Below the pieces are notes generated by a model, which was not told where the DNA came from, made no database searches, and worked only from the letters and a program-made list of their open reading frames with translations. A stretch of DNA of 64,000 nucleotides from Lithospermum erythrorhizon (lineage: Eukaryota > Streptophyta > Magnoliopsida > Boraginales > Boraginaceae): positions 124,001-188,000 of the forward strand of contig JADFUC010000464.1 in the NCBI GenBank assembly GCA_019722365.1. The letters run 5' to 3'. Positions within the stretch are counted from its first letter, which is position 1. Every line of letters starts with the position of its first letter. Shown here in pieces: positions 1-12,012 of this stretch. The translations under genes were made by a program, and so were the position numbers.

Positions 1-279
1 GGCCAAGGAAAATACTCGGATCAGAACCTGGATGACCAGAATATTGAAGTTGATCAAACAGTAGAGGATCATTCTGACTTACCCAAGGAAGAACATGAAG
101 AACAACGGGAAGGCCAAGATGACCAATACCACCCCCCTGAAAAACCATGTAATCCAGATCAAAACGAAGTTGAAGGTGTAAGAAGAAGGCAGTTTCTTGA
201 TCTGAATGAGCTCGCTCCAGGTTCTGGTTATGATGATGGCCCTAACTCTACAAAAGACGAAGATACTGATCACTTCTAG
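1..279 (+). CDS. C-terminal part of a protein with a DLN/EAR-like motif (partial)
   Basis: The reading frame is open from the first base of the window to a TAG at 277-279, giving 92 residues of a C-terminus; the start lies upstream. The sequence is hydrophilic and rich in Asp, Glu and Gln. Near its end it has a basic RRR patch followed by FLDLNELAPGSG and an acidic tail ending DTDHF. LDLNEL fits the LxLxL/DLNxxP type of EAR repression motif known from plant nuclear co-repressor-binding proteins, so a nuclear regulatory role is a reasonable inference. No catalytic domain is visible in this part and I do not recognise the family. The next few hundred bases look like 3' UTR. Confidence 0.6.
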   Translation, partial: GQGKYSDQNLDDQNIEVDQTVEDHSDLPKEEHEEQREGQDDQYHPPEKPCNPDQNEVEGVRRRQFLDLNELAPGSGYDDGPNSTKDEDTDHF

Positions 280-1368
280 ATAACATTTCCTTCTTATGAG
301 ATGTGGTAATTTTTCCCCTGGAGAAGTTTGATTGTATGATGGATAAGTCAAAATTTTTGAGTCGAGTCCACCTCAATGAGGAAGTGATGAAGTTTGGAGC
401 TTCTTGATGAATCACAATCTTCTCTCCTAATGCGGTTTGTGTATGCATCTTACCGGGAGTACTGTGATGCTGGGAAATCATGTAGATTTGAGCAGTACAT
501 CTTTAGTGTTCCGAAAATCATGAGATCCGTCCAGGTGGGGAAAATGTTGGAGATCACTCTTTCCTCTTGTCCTGTCATTATAGAATGACTAATATTGCGA
601 CGAAAGATTTATAGTTAGAAGACTTGCATGGTCTCATTTAAGGTGTATGTGCTTCACAGAAGGCTATTGTGCATCTGAATTTTAACCAAAAATGGTCCGT
701 GTAGACCATTTTTCATGTATTCTTAGTTCAACATTAGTTTTTAGCAGTAGCTGGTTGCTCAAAGCTGACTTTGTGGGATGTATGATCTTATTAGATGAAA
801 TGGTCATCCTGTTCTTAGGCATAACCCTTTTACCTCGTGTTATGGTTCAGAAATAGATAGAATTTTGATAGTGTTTATGAGTTATATCAACATGCTGCGA
901 TGCATGTAAAGAAGTTTTCGTTAAGCGGGATAGGGGAAGCCAGATTGTATGCGATCCTCCTTACTCCTATATAATTACATATAGAATGTTCCCAAATTGA
1001 CTCGAGAAGTGCAAAACACTATCTATTATTCAAAATAGATAGAATGCGTAGGTAATGTAATCACACTTTAATTTATCATTTTGACTCCTCAATATATGTT
1101 TTATTTAAACAATTACTTAATTGATATGGAGGAAAGGTTGACGTTGGACCAAAAGTTTAAAAGCTGCACTTCAAGACTACTTGCACCTTTCACTATTTCT
1201 TCAACTAAAGAAACCAAACATGCAACCCCAATCAAAAAGAAATGGACCCATCAATATCGTATCATGTACCTATGAACTAATTTAAAATTAACTTACCAAC
1301 TAACCTACCAACATTTTTCGTGATTCAATTGAACCACCTCGAACTATATAAATCCGTCATTGCCAGTA
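280..1368. other. 3' UTR of the DLN gene and convergent spacer
   Basis: This stretch is AT-rich without a convincing coding exon. The first part is probably the 3' UTR of the upstream plus-strand gene. The last part, after about 1280, may hold the 3' UTR of the minus-strand channel gene that ends at 1369. The short open frames seen here lack codon bias and recognisable motifs. Confidence 0.4.
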
Positions 1369-4300
1369 TCAGTCATTCTCAAAGTCAGGTTCAGAAGGCT
1401 TTGCTGGTATTGGTACAAACTTTCTAGAGCTGCGAAGCCTGTGAACGCCTCGCATTGCATTTGCTGCAAACCTTGATGCTAGCATGGTTGAACGAAAGCG
1501 CGATTTCGGATTCCCAATCAACCCATCTGTCTCTGAATCTGTATCAGAATCTTCCATTTCATTGCGAAGAAGCTCTTCGAGTTGCCTACGCCTAACATAC
1601 CTACGCCATGCTGCTTGGATGAAACTGGCACCCCAAGTCCTCCATTGCTGAGAGTAGAATCTGAATGTCTGTTGAATTTGTCGACTATGAATACGCCTGA
1701 ATTGAGTAGTGATGTATTTGAGTTCCTCTGATGGCAGTGCAAACGCCTCAACTTCGGTTAAGGCTTTCACAGTTCTGGTAGATGGTGGCAAGTTTGTTCC
1801 AGATTTAGGATCTAGTACCCATGTTAGCAGTTCTTCACCACAAAAATCGCCTTCTGTTAGAAATCCGCGATTGAAAAATCCACTTCTTCCACCATCTGTC
1901 GTGACACTTTCCAGTCGCCCACGGATGATGAAGATCATCTCTTCAACTGGATCGCCTTCTCGGATAATGTAGGTGTTTTCAGTATACAGACTAGGCTTTA
2001 GCCTTTCACATATGGCATCGAGAAGTCTCTCGTCCATATTTCCAAAAAGTGGAACCTGTAAAATTATGAGTTGCAAAAATCAATATAGTAACAAAGAAAA
2101 TGATTTAAGAGCCTAATCTATTTGCCTGAACAACAATACTTACCCGCCTGACTAGACTTAAACAGAGATGTCGTTTGATATCCCTCCTGAGGTCTTTCGG
2201 TAGATTTTGTACCAAGCTCTCCTCGTCTACTCCTCGTGTTTCAACCCATTTGTATTGATCATAACGCCTCACTTTTTGTCTTAGCTCTTGAGGAAGAACC
2301 CTGTGATGCATCCATTGCTCGGAGTCTCGTCTTTTGATCCTCATCTCTTCTAGGCGAACTGTTAGAGATTGAAGATAGGTCTGCAGAGAGACAACATTTT
2401 CTTCCATTATTTTACTAAAACAAGTGATATACAGAGATTGATTTAATTAACTATATTTGAAGCCATGAGCTTTAGTATTGAAATATACCTGCATGTTACC
2501 AATAAGGAGAGCAAACAAGAGGAGCCCAACAATGGAAATAGTTATAGAGAAAATAACCTCCAATGTGTAAGTACTTGTTTCAAGCCCCTGGCCAAGTGTA
2601 CTGCACCAAAGTAAGAAAGAAAATAAAATCAACTATACCAAAAAATGGTGTATTTAGTATTTACACACCAGCTTGGATCGTCTGTGCCAAATCATGGCTC
2701 AAATATTGTCGCGCTAATAAATTATTGTCTGGTGAACTATAATAACTAAAATACGTATGTACTCCAATTTCCCCACGTTCCTTCGAAAACTACAACTGAA
2801 ACAGAAATTAATACTATGGAACATGAATTGTATCGGCATATGACAAAGGTGATCCGAGGGCTTTAAAACACACAATTTGATCGGTGAGACGAATAGAGTT
2901 AGACAACTATCTCATCATATTATGAACATAAAAGGAGTGGCATAAAGGAAAATCATTCCCAAGGAATAACATCACCTTGACCATAAAAAGGAGCTTATTC
3001 TATTTTTTGTAGGGGAATTGTTGGGGTTTTTTGTTCAGATAGGGGGGGGTGAGAAACATATCATTGACAAAACCAAGAACCAGAAAAGAAATATAAGCAA
3101 AAGAAAGGATGAACATCAGAAAAACCCCAAAAATGTTATCAAGAAGAGAAGCCTACCTCAAATTTTTCAAACCCCACCACAAGCAATAAAAGAATTTATC
3201 AATAAATTTCTTATCAGATTCAATAACTTTCGATGTCAAAGCTTCCGAATATATCCCATACTGAAATTCGATTTTCTGCTGACCACCAACTGAACACTTA
3301 AAATCAAGAACCTCCTTTCCAATGATTTTCCAATTCGTCATGTTTATGTTCTCACGCGTACAATACAAGAATTTTGTGTTGCAAGCAGAACTTTCTAAAC
3401 AAGCAGTCTCCCAACACTTGTCTCTGCGGTCGATGGCAATTAGATACCAGAAAGCTCCAGCTATCTGTAACATACAACAAAAATTGATGTCCTCAATATA
3501 TTGATGAATTGTTAGATATGATAAGCCTCTAGGATGATAAAGGTAGAAAGAACAAAGTAAAAGATGTACATTCTTCTTTTTTTCTTCTGTTAGGGAGAAT
3601 GTATAATATGAAATAATGATAGGCAAAACATCTTCAACTTGATCATTTCAAACAGAGTTCATATCTACTAAACGGCGTAGGATAACAGGACACGTTCCAA
3701 TTGTTAATCACTTAGACGGATACATGTAACATTTTATTAGAAAAGGTTGGTGTAATGGAGCTTCTGCATTTTAGGAACTTCAATATTAAAATTTACAGAT
3801 ACCATTCAATTGTTGGTGGGACATGCATGGAAACAACATTTGGAACAGTGGTTTGTTCTACTACTTTATCCTAGTGAGTACATACTACATACTGAGAATG
3901 ATAGGAATTAAGCAAACTTTTTCGAAATTCTTAAGCTAAAGACCTATAAGACCATACTAGGGTGCATCCAAACAAATATCAATAAATAAGAATTGAAAAG
4001 AATAAGTATGAAGCTACATACGTGACTCGCAAGTACAAACCACACCAAGTAGTATACGGCACCTGCCCAAGCACTCTCCGCGAAGGCACCTGAAGTCTTT
4101 CTCAACTCTGAATTCAGTGGTATAATGCGACCAAATCTGGGAATATACTGAAGAATGACAATAACAAGTAAAGAATTCTTGGTACCCAGGACATCTGAGC
4201 CTGTTGATGAATTGAGAAATCTCCAAATCACGATCTGTAGATAATGAAACTTTAGAAGATATGAAGTTGAGACAATGACAAGAGCAACGCAATAATTTGA

Positions 4301-5205
4301 TCACAATGTACAAAAGCCTAAAGCAGAAAGCCAATGTTTAAGTTCAAAAATTATTAATTCAACTCTTGACAAAAGTATAAAATGAACATAAGATATGAAT
4401 GTCAAATTTATAGATATTTTTAATTGACCTTTCTCTCTTCAGGCGAAACAGTGACCACGAATTCATATAGTTTTAATTGACGTTTATTCACATATATCAG
4501 TTCTTAGATTTCACATTGTCTCTTTGTCGATTGCAGATAATTTTCCGAAGCAGTTGCTATTTTCAAAGGTTGAAAACTATACATGGAAGCAAATTTTTGA
4601 ACAAATTGAATTATAACACAAACCTGTGGCAAAGGTAAAACAGAAAGAAGATCCACGAAAAAGTAACGATGTATGTATCTGCTTGCTATTTGCCGAGGAT
4701 CAATCACAAGCTCGCCTCGTCCAAAAACTCTAGAAGAAGGTGCAATATATGCAGTCCGAAATTGGAAGACCATACGGATAAGGTAAAATGCATCAATAAG
4801 CGACCGCAATGTCGTAGTTGTATATGCTAAGTTTTCATCTATATGAAGGCACATGTCCTTTGTTTTGAAAATGGGGAGATAGAGAAACAAGGGATCCACT
4901 GATACAGCAACAATGCATGAAAGGACCAAAAGCTTATTCCAAAACAAGAGGTGCTTGTCTTGTGGGTCGAAAATCTTATGGTCAGAAACTTTAAGATCTT
5001 CAGGAAACATTACCCTTGTAACTCCTGATTTTAGTGATCTCCCAATTGTCTTAAGTCCTTCAGATCCTCTCATCACGCCAAATCTAAACGACTTCGTTTG
5101 GCGGTTGGTTGAACGAACAGGATCAGCCTTTCCTTCTAAACTAAATCCAACTCTTCTCCCAGCCATGTCAGATTTGAATGATAAATTCGAGTCCAAATCA
5201 TTCAA
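1369..5205 (-). CDS. Cyclic nucleotide-gated ion channel, group I (CNGC1-like)
   Basis: This is a tetrameric plant cation channel subunit of the plasma membrane. Six exons join in phase: 5205-4624, 4234-4022, 3464-3157, 2600-2489, 2380-2144 and 2055-1369. All introns are GT-AG, and the product is about 711 residues, normal for the family. A basic N-terminus precedes transmembrane helices S1-S6 (from about residue 85). The pore reads WWGLKNLSTLGQG. A C-linker (YDQYKWVETRGVDEE) leads into the cyclic-nucleotide-binding domain with the phosphate-binding cassette GDFCGEELLTW. A calmodulin-binding IQ motif (FIQAAWRRYVRRR) follows near residue 640. The start at 5205 is the first ATG of the open frame; a second in-frame ATG at codon 14 (MAGRRVGF) is an alternative. 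No frameshift or stop is seen, so the gene appears functional. Group I assignment is by resemblance to CNGC1/10/13-type sequences. Confidence 0.93.
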
Positions 5206-5236
5206 CCTTCAAATACAATGTGTTAAAAATATATGA

Positions 5237-7930
5237 TTTCTGATTTCCGGGGATTAAGAGAGACCAAAGAGGGTAACAGTCGCACTCAGCTTTGAAACAT
5301 TTTCATTATACTACACAACCATATCCCTCATAGATAATAGAGTTACCAAAAGAACTCTAAACTATTGAAACTTAACAACAATTAAATTCCATGTTCCATT
5401 AACAACATATTTATGTATATATAGGAACAAATTTATTTTTGCATATTATCAATGAAACGAAAAAATGAAAACTCCTTCAAAGAAGCATTACAACTTATAA
5501 ATCCATCCTTTGAAAATTTAGCACTATAGTTACAAATATAAAAGGCTTTTTAGGTTGAAGTGATGTAGATTCTACTAGAATATTACTTCTATTTACTAAA
5601 TCCATACTGACAATAAAGGATGCAAAATGGTTCAAACAAGTGTTTCTTACTTTATGAACAATAAATTAGATAAGTTTAAGATACAATAAACGAGTAAAAT
5701 TATGAACACCTCTTCAAGGAAATGAAACTAGCTTAGCTCATAGCCTCCTTACTAATGAGGCAAGGCGGTAAAGCATGACCGTTCGGAAAGAGACAAAAGG
5801 GGGGTGGTCAGGGAATTTACCTAACAAACTTCTCTTTCTTGCCTCCAATATACTGTGTCTTGAACATTATTTAGAAATAATGTCAAATATCAACAATCAA
5901 TGAGTAGCAATTGGAGACTGCATCGCCAAACGAAAACATACGATTAGTTGAATCTGCATTACATTTCAAGGGAGGTTAAATCAGATCATATATGTGATAG
6001 TTATATAAGATAACACCTTTCATTCTCCATAAAATCAATCACATTAGTACCAGCTATGCTCTAACATCTACAACTCCTGATGGTTTCATATATTAGGAGA
6101 TAAAATATTATATTTTGCAGATGTTTTAAAATGAAATAAAGTGAAACATAGTGTAAGACCCTTCACCTCTAATTGAAAGATCATGAGTTCGAGTCATCAA
6201 AGTAATAATGTGAACCACTATTGATCCTCTTAAAAAAATTAAGCGCTTGTCAAGCCTAATTGAATAATATTTGATAGTGAAAAATCAAGAAACCATGTGT
6301 AACATCATCGTCTACTGTGTTGCATGGCAACCACATAGATTTGAGATTCTTGATTACTTTTCTAATTTTTTTCGATATATCATTGATAATTTTAGAACAT
6401 CATAATATTAAAATCCTACTACATCATCGTCGACAACCATAGAGCTCAGATTCTGCCTCCGCCTACGATGTCCATCGTAACAAAATAATATTATCATATA
6501 TCTGTAATATCAAGAAACCAATTTTCCCAAATATCCCACGATCGTTTCCACGAAGAACCACCAATAACATAATATACCATGCATGGCAAACTGACTATAT
6601 TATTATTGGATGAAAAGGTTGGAGTAATATATATTGTTAACCTGAAAATGAACAGATCACAATAATTGATAATACAATATTCTTCTTTCAAATGTTGATA
6701 TTATCACTCCTTAATAATTACTAACACAAAATGAAAAAAGAAAAGAAAATGAAAGATATAGAGAAGGTGAACAAATTACCGTGGATTTTAGGATGTAATG
6801 CATGCAAAATATAGAATTAACAACACCAGACTCATCTTTACAATCAAAGTAGGAATGATATTTGATTATGTTAATCCTTCTTTCTATTTTTTCCCTTGTT
6901 GATCTTTTACATAGGATCTTACACGAACTGGAGAAATTTTAGTGGAATCTCGATTAAATGTTGTTTTATCTAGTCGTGTTAGCTTTGAACCGAGTCCCGA
7001 GCTAGCTAATGTCAAAGCCTCCTTAATTTATTTGAATATTTATCCAATTCTTCTTTTCTTTTCAAACTCCTAAATCAAATATTAATAATCTCAACCATAA
7101 AGCTAATCGATCAAATAAGTATTTAATTTCAATAAAAAAAGACATTACATATAATATTATTATGAAAATTTAAAACCTTAAATAATTTAATCACATGCTA
7201 TCCAAACTCCATAACAAAAAAATATTAGAATATAAAAAAGTAGAATGAGAAGAGTTTTCAAGGCCTCTTCCAAATTAAAATGTTATTACACATACAACAT
7301 TGCAATTTACACTTATTTTGGCCACCCAAAATTTTATTTTCATTTCATTTATTGTACTTTTCTTTTTCTGAAATCTTAAAAACTGTGAGTACAACATACA
7401 TGAGATATGTACAAAGAGGTGAACATAGAATTAAGATACAGAATCAAAAGTTAACACTTTGCCTTTAAGTTCAAAAGGAGCAACATTGTTAATGTTCAAA
7501 ATATCAAATTAGTCATCAATTCATCCTGACAGAATCATAAGGTTTTAGAACATGAGAGCCAGACCAATCCTTTCAGGCATCAAAAGTCTACAACACATGT
7601 CCTAAATTAAGCAACTAAGAAGATCTACTAAGTAGTCCAAAAGGGTCGACGAATATCCTTACCTTCTTTGATACCTCCAACTTTATAATATTGTACATCA
7701 TGCATTGGCTTCTGAATACATGTGATACAATTTTATAAAGCAGCAGGATGGCACCAGATAAGACATGTAGAGGAGTTAGAAGATATTTTTTGCAAAATGG
7801 TTAAACTAGAAAGCTTTTACATAGGATATGATCAGTCTATTTGAAAGTTTAATAAGGAAATCAAAAGTTATAGATAGGAGTACTCCATGATGCCAAGGAA
7901 CGCTAATTCTTGCATGCAGGAATGTCAGAT
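5237..7930. other. Intergenic, AT-rich; one SINE-like sequence
   Basis: I see no gene here. The first few hundred bases are the expected place for the 5' leader and promoter of the CNGC gene. A tRNA-related SINE-like piece lies at about 6148-6240 (listed separately). The rest is AT-rich unique-looking DNA with only short chance open frames. Confidence 0.4.
6148..6240 (+). repeat. tRNA-derived SINE-like fragment
   Basis: The stretch carries a box-A-like TAGTGTAAGACC and, about 35 bases later, a box-B-like GAGTTCGAGTC, the spacing of an RNA polymerase III internal promoter. No cloverleaf of a real tRNA can be folded by eye. The wording (reporting gene-like RNA head, then unrelated AT-rich body) is typical of plant SINEs. 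Confidence 0.45.
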
Positions 7931-10082
7931 TTAATTTTCATCACTCCGATCTGAATCTGACTTTTCTGTTGAAGTCTCCAACTCCCGGTCTTCTTCCTCC
8001 AAAAAAAGAGGTTTACTCTCCCCCAACAATTTTATATCCCTTCACAAAAATAGAAAGTATGATGATTAAGAAATTGTGAACCGAAGGACAACCCGAGGGT
8101 CTGAGTCTAACCGTGAAACCGTGAAGTGAAAACAAAACGTGCTCGAAGTATTAATGAACATTAACTAGATTTCTTGAAATGTATGGCAAGGAACAGTAAC
8201 CAGTTTAATTGTGAAGTGAAAACAAATCTGCGCAATGTATTGTTTACTACCCTGTAACAATCATCCCTTAGATAGTTAGACGCAACCAAGTAACTAATAA
8301 AGATCCTTCATATAGGTAAATTGGAACATTGGCAGGAGGAAAATATCATTACAATTTGCAAGTACCAAGAGTTTAAATGTTAAACAAAGTTCTCCAAAAC
8401 TCTAGAGCTCATATAAAAGATGTGAATAACAATTCTCAGAAAATGGTATTAGTAGTGAGCAATTCCCAAGAAATAATTACTGAATTTTTTAAAATGGATT
8501 ACCGTGGCTGCATCTCAGTAATACTGAGAGTTGCTTCATGCTCTAAGCCCTTCCTGTGAGTCTTCTCCAAAATTCGATCCATTTACTATTGTTGATATCA
8601 CTATTTAAGATGCCCGAACAAATAACAAGAAAACCTTTAAGGTGACATTGAATGCATAACCGTACACAAAAATATATCGAATAGCATAAAGTACTTGGTA
8701 TTGACATTCAGAATCTCATCTTCATCTGTTAGGGCGTCCTCGAGTGACAAGAGAGTTGGAACATATGAGTATGCTTCGTATACTGATTTTACTCCACGTA
8801 TCTTCAGGTATTTCCAGTCATGAGCCCCATTGAAATGCACAAAGGCACTGTTACGGGCAGTAAACATTATTAGACCTGCATCTTAAGCATATGAGATTGG
8901 TAAATATGGGCTGCAAGGCATCCTCCTTCTATCATAATAGTGTTCATGAAGTGTAATCATCTTTGTCCATGAACTTGGGCAACCATACTTCTTCATCACC
9001 CAGATAGTAAATGATGCAGAATGAAGAATAAAAAAATAAGCACAGACAGCCACCTAATTCTCCCAGACGTGCACCCAATGATTTACGTAGGTCACATGCT
9101 AAAGGTAACTCAATGGATTTGTAGCAATCTTGGTCTAAATCAAAGGACTGTATAGAAGCGGTGCCTAAAAAAAGTCTTGTAGCCAATTGACAGCTCCATT
9201 GCAATATACAGGGAATTGATGTGCGTATATATGTCGGTGTCTCAAAACAGGCTGATATGAGTATATAGAATCAGGTACATTACCAATTCTTTCCCATGAT
9301 CCTTTGCCAAATGTATATGTCTCAGCAATAGTGCGGTTAAAACGATCTCTACCATTGAACACGGATGAATCATCTTGCAATTCATCTGCCTCAAACATCC
9401 TGATTACCTTGTATTTATTTAATTTTGGGCTATAGCCAAATCCACAAACTATATGTTCCATTTTGCCATCAACTTTCTCTGTCCCTGGGAGATTTAGATA
9501 CTCCCCTGTCACCGGATTGAACAAATCCATAGGGTTATTAGACTGAGGCTCCGACAAACAAAGGAATCCATTACATGAATTCACAATATTAATCTTATGC
9601 AGTGTGTGTGTCGCTTTTGTGCAGCAATTCTTTATAGCTCGACTATGTTTTGTTTTTAGATCACCATTGACTGTCCGGAGCAATTCAATATTTCTCAGTG
9701 GTGTCTTCAGTGTGGTATCCAGCATCAGGCTAACCCGATGCTCACAGTCAGTAAAGTAACTAGTACAACGGCAATAAGTGACGCTAACTTTATGCAGTTC
9801 AATTAGATAGAGCACTCTGAAAACTTGCGAGGGTCGAGACCTTTTAACAACTGCACATGGTTGCGCACGCTCAAAATGCTGTTTGGTGAACTGGGGCATT
9901 TTTATCAGATGATACCATATTTTGCACACAGATTTGCACATGATTATCTCCTTAATCGGAAAGATTTCAACCAAGATTGCCTCAGGTACATTCTTAATAA
10001 AAGAACAAAGTATGGGACTCAGTTCATCAACTTCCTTCCCTTTCTTCATCTTATAATCAACAACACTCCTCCTTTGCTTCAT
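7931..10082 (-). pseudogene. F-box protein gene with broken reading frame
   Basis: F-box proteins are substrate receptors of SCF ubiquitin ligases. The frame starts at 10082. It has an F-box-like segment at residues 25-70 (VPEAILVEIF...CKSVCKIWYHLI, about three residues shorter than usual). A plant F-box-associated domain follows (NGFLCLSEP, LFNPVTGEYLNLP, GFGYSPKLNKYKVIRM). At about 9163-9171 a run of seven T ends the frame after NWLQDFF. The homologous frame resumes one base off (SIQSFDLDQ). Between 8880 and 8946 there are three stops, two of them TGA where Trp is plausible, and another frame change. The domain then continues (NSAFVHF, KYLKIRG, LEDAL). Two small exons downstream fit by phase: 8553-8503 and 8039-7931, the last ending in an acidic tail (SDSDRSDEN). 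Exon 1 would end at 8695. The broken frame makes this a likely pseudogene unless the breaks are sequence errors. Confidence 0.75.
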
Positions 10083-11791
10083 AATTCGGGAACTTTACAA
10101 ATGAAAACAAAGGGGAAAAAATCAGGAACAAGCTCACTAAACAGTAAAAATATAACACATGTTACCAATTAATTGAAAGCAAAATTGCATCTATATCAAT
10201 AGTTTTCTATTCTTTCATACTCCACATCATCAATGTCACCTACAAAACCTACCCTTTTACTGCCTGGTTCCAAATACCATTCATGGTTGCTTTATTATTA
10301 TTACTTTAATTTATCGCTTTTAACAATACTCCATCCAATCCAAAACAATTGACTTTCTCACATATCGAGGTAAATATTTAATCTTTAATTATATTATTAA
10401 AAATTAAAAATTAATATTATGAAAGTATTTTAAAAGAGAATCCAATTATATAAAATTTTATATTTTTAAAAATAATTAATAATCACTTCAATAAAGCTCA
10501 ATTTCAAAAAAAGCCAAACACAATTATTTTGATTGAGAGAGTATTATATATATATATATATATATACTGTACTCATAGCACGCAATATTATTTTTTTCCA
10601 CTTATGTTCACATGCAATACACGTAATATATTAATAGTGATTTCAAATATCCAGTTTTCCAAACATCTTTTGTGACAAGATCATGACATAAAGAATTAAG
10701 ACATCACATATAAATATGCATATCAAATCTCGCTAGGATTCCACATATAAATTCAACAAGCCTAATTTCAAATTTTATAGCTCAGCTAAAAAAACTAAAA
10801 CACCCTTCTACAAATTAAAAACCAAACCTTTTTATTTAAAATGTTCACTTTTGACTCATTAGTTAGTAAAATCTAATTTTAAGAAGTCACTACCTATAAA
10901 ATAGTAATCTACCTCCATCCCAAAAAAGGGTTGATTTTCAATGGCCTAATTAACAAACTTAGATACCTTAGTTGACACAAAACTTTAATTTTAAATCAAA
11001 AGTATCATGCTAATAGTAAAGTATATTAAAAATTCAATTTTTTCATATATTTTTACCAAATACACTAATACAACACAAAACAAAAATATTTGAGTTCAAA
11101 ATTTAATGGTCCATTTAGATCGTGGTGAACCTATGAGAGAGTAAAAAATAAAAATTAAGCTAGCCGAGTTGAATTTAGGTGAATGTTTTAAAATAATGTT
11201 TGACTACTACGAACTACGGAGTATTTTATTTGTAAAGGTGAATATAAATTTTATCACCTACATTACACCTCAATTTTGGGATAATAAAAATAGATTGAAT
11301 ATAATTGAATGGACGTGAACCATTTAATCTCGAGTAACTAGATGAACACAAAAAATAAAATCCAAACGAAATGAATTCAAAAGTTCACCTACATTCAATT
11401 AGGTTCACCCAATCCGAATGGATAATAAAAGGCCAACCATTAAAATTAAACAAAACCATATTCTTGAAATGGAGAAAGTAATTAAATAACGAATTATCCA
11501 GCATAAAAAAATAACAATAAAAATAAAACATGAGAACTTTAGTACCTTTCTTGAACTGGAAGATTTGGGTATGGGAAAGATTAAGAATTCGTACAGAAGA
11601 ACTGGCGCCAAATGCCTATGGTATATTCGTTCATTTTAATTCACATCGTTTTCGATTTTAAACATGAGTTGTTTTTAATTTATTTTATTTTAATATATAT
11701 ATTTCCTTCGTTTCAATTTAAATGATCATCTATTAAAAATATATTATTTTATTATAATTGATCATATATTTTACAATGCAATTATTTGCAT
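10083..11791. other. Intergenic, very AT-rich, with a TA microsatellite
   Basis: No coding exon is supported. The first few hundred bases would be the promoter side of the F-box gene. A (TA)11 microsatellite spans 10545-10566. The remainder is low-complexity AT-rich DNA of probable old repeat origin. Confidence 0.4.
10545..10566. repeat. (TA)11 microsatellite
   Basis: An uninterrupted alternation of T and A over 22 bases. Confidence 0.9.
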
Positions 11792-12012
11792 TGTAAAGAG
11801 TAAATGTGAGCTAATAACTTAAATTTAATAAATTAGAAATATTAATGTAAACAATAGTAATATGTGATATTTGAATAAGATACGTGGTAATTTCAGAAGA
11901 TAAATACCTCCATTTCTACATAATACACACTAAAAAATTTCATAAGAAAGAATATATATATCATTTGAGTACTTTGTGTGTTAGTTTGAGCCATTTGATA
12001 TCCGATTTAACA
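11792..12012 (+). repeat. 5' LTR of the copia element
   Basis: It shares long blocks with the 3' LTR, for example AAATGTGAGCTAATAACTTA and CCATTTCTACATAATACACA. It ends in ...TAACA, matching the 3' copy. Compared with the 3' LTR it has many substitutions and small deletions. The left boundary is uncertain by about ten bases because the first bases differ from the 3' copy. Confidence 0.8.

Noticed and set aside
1709..1972. Plus-strand open frame over the CNGC last exon
   Set aside because: Shadow of the minus-strand coding sequence for the cyclic-nucleotide-binding domain.
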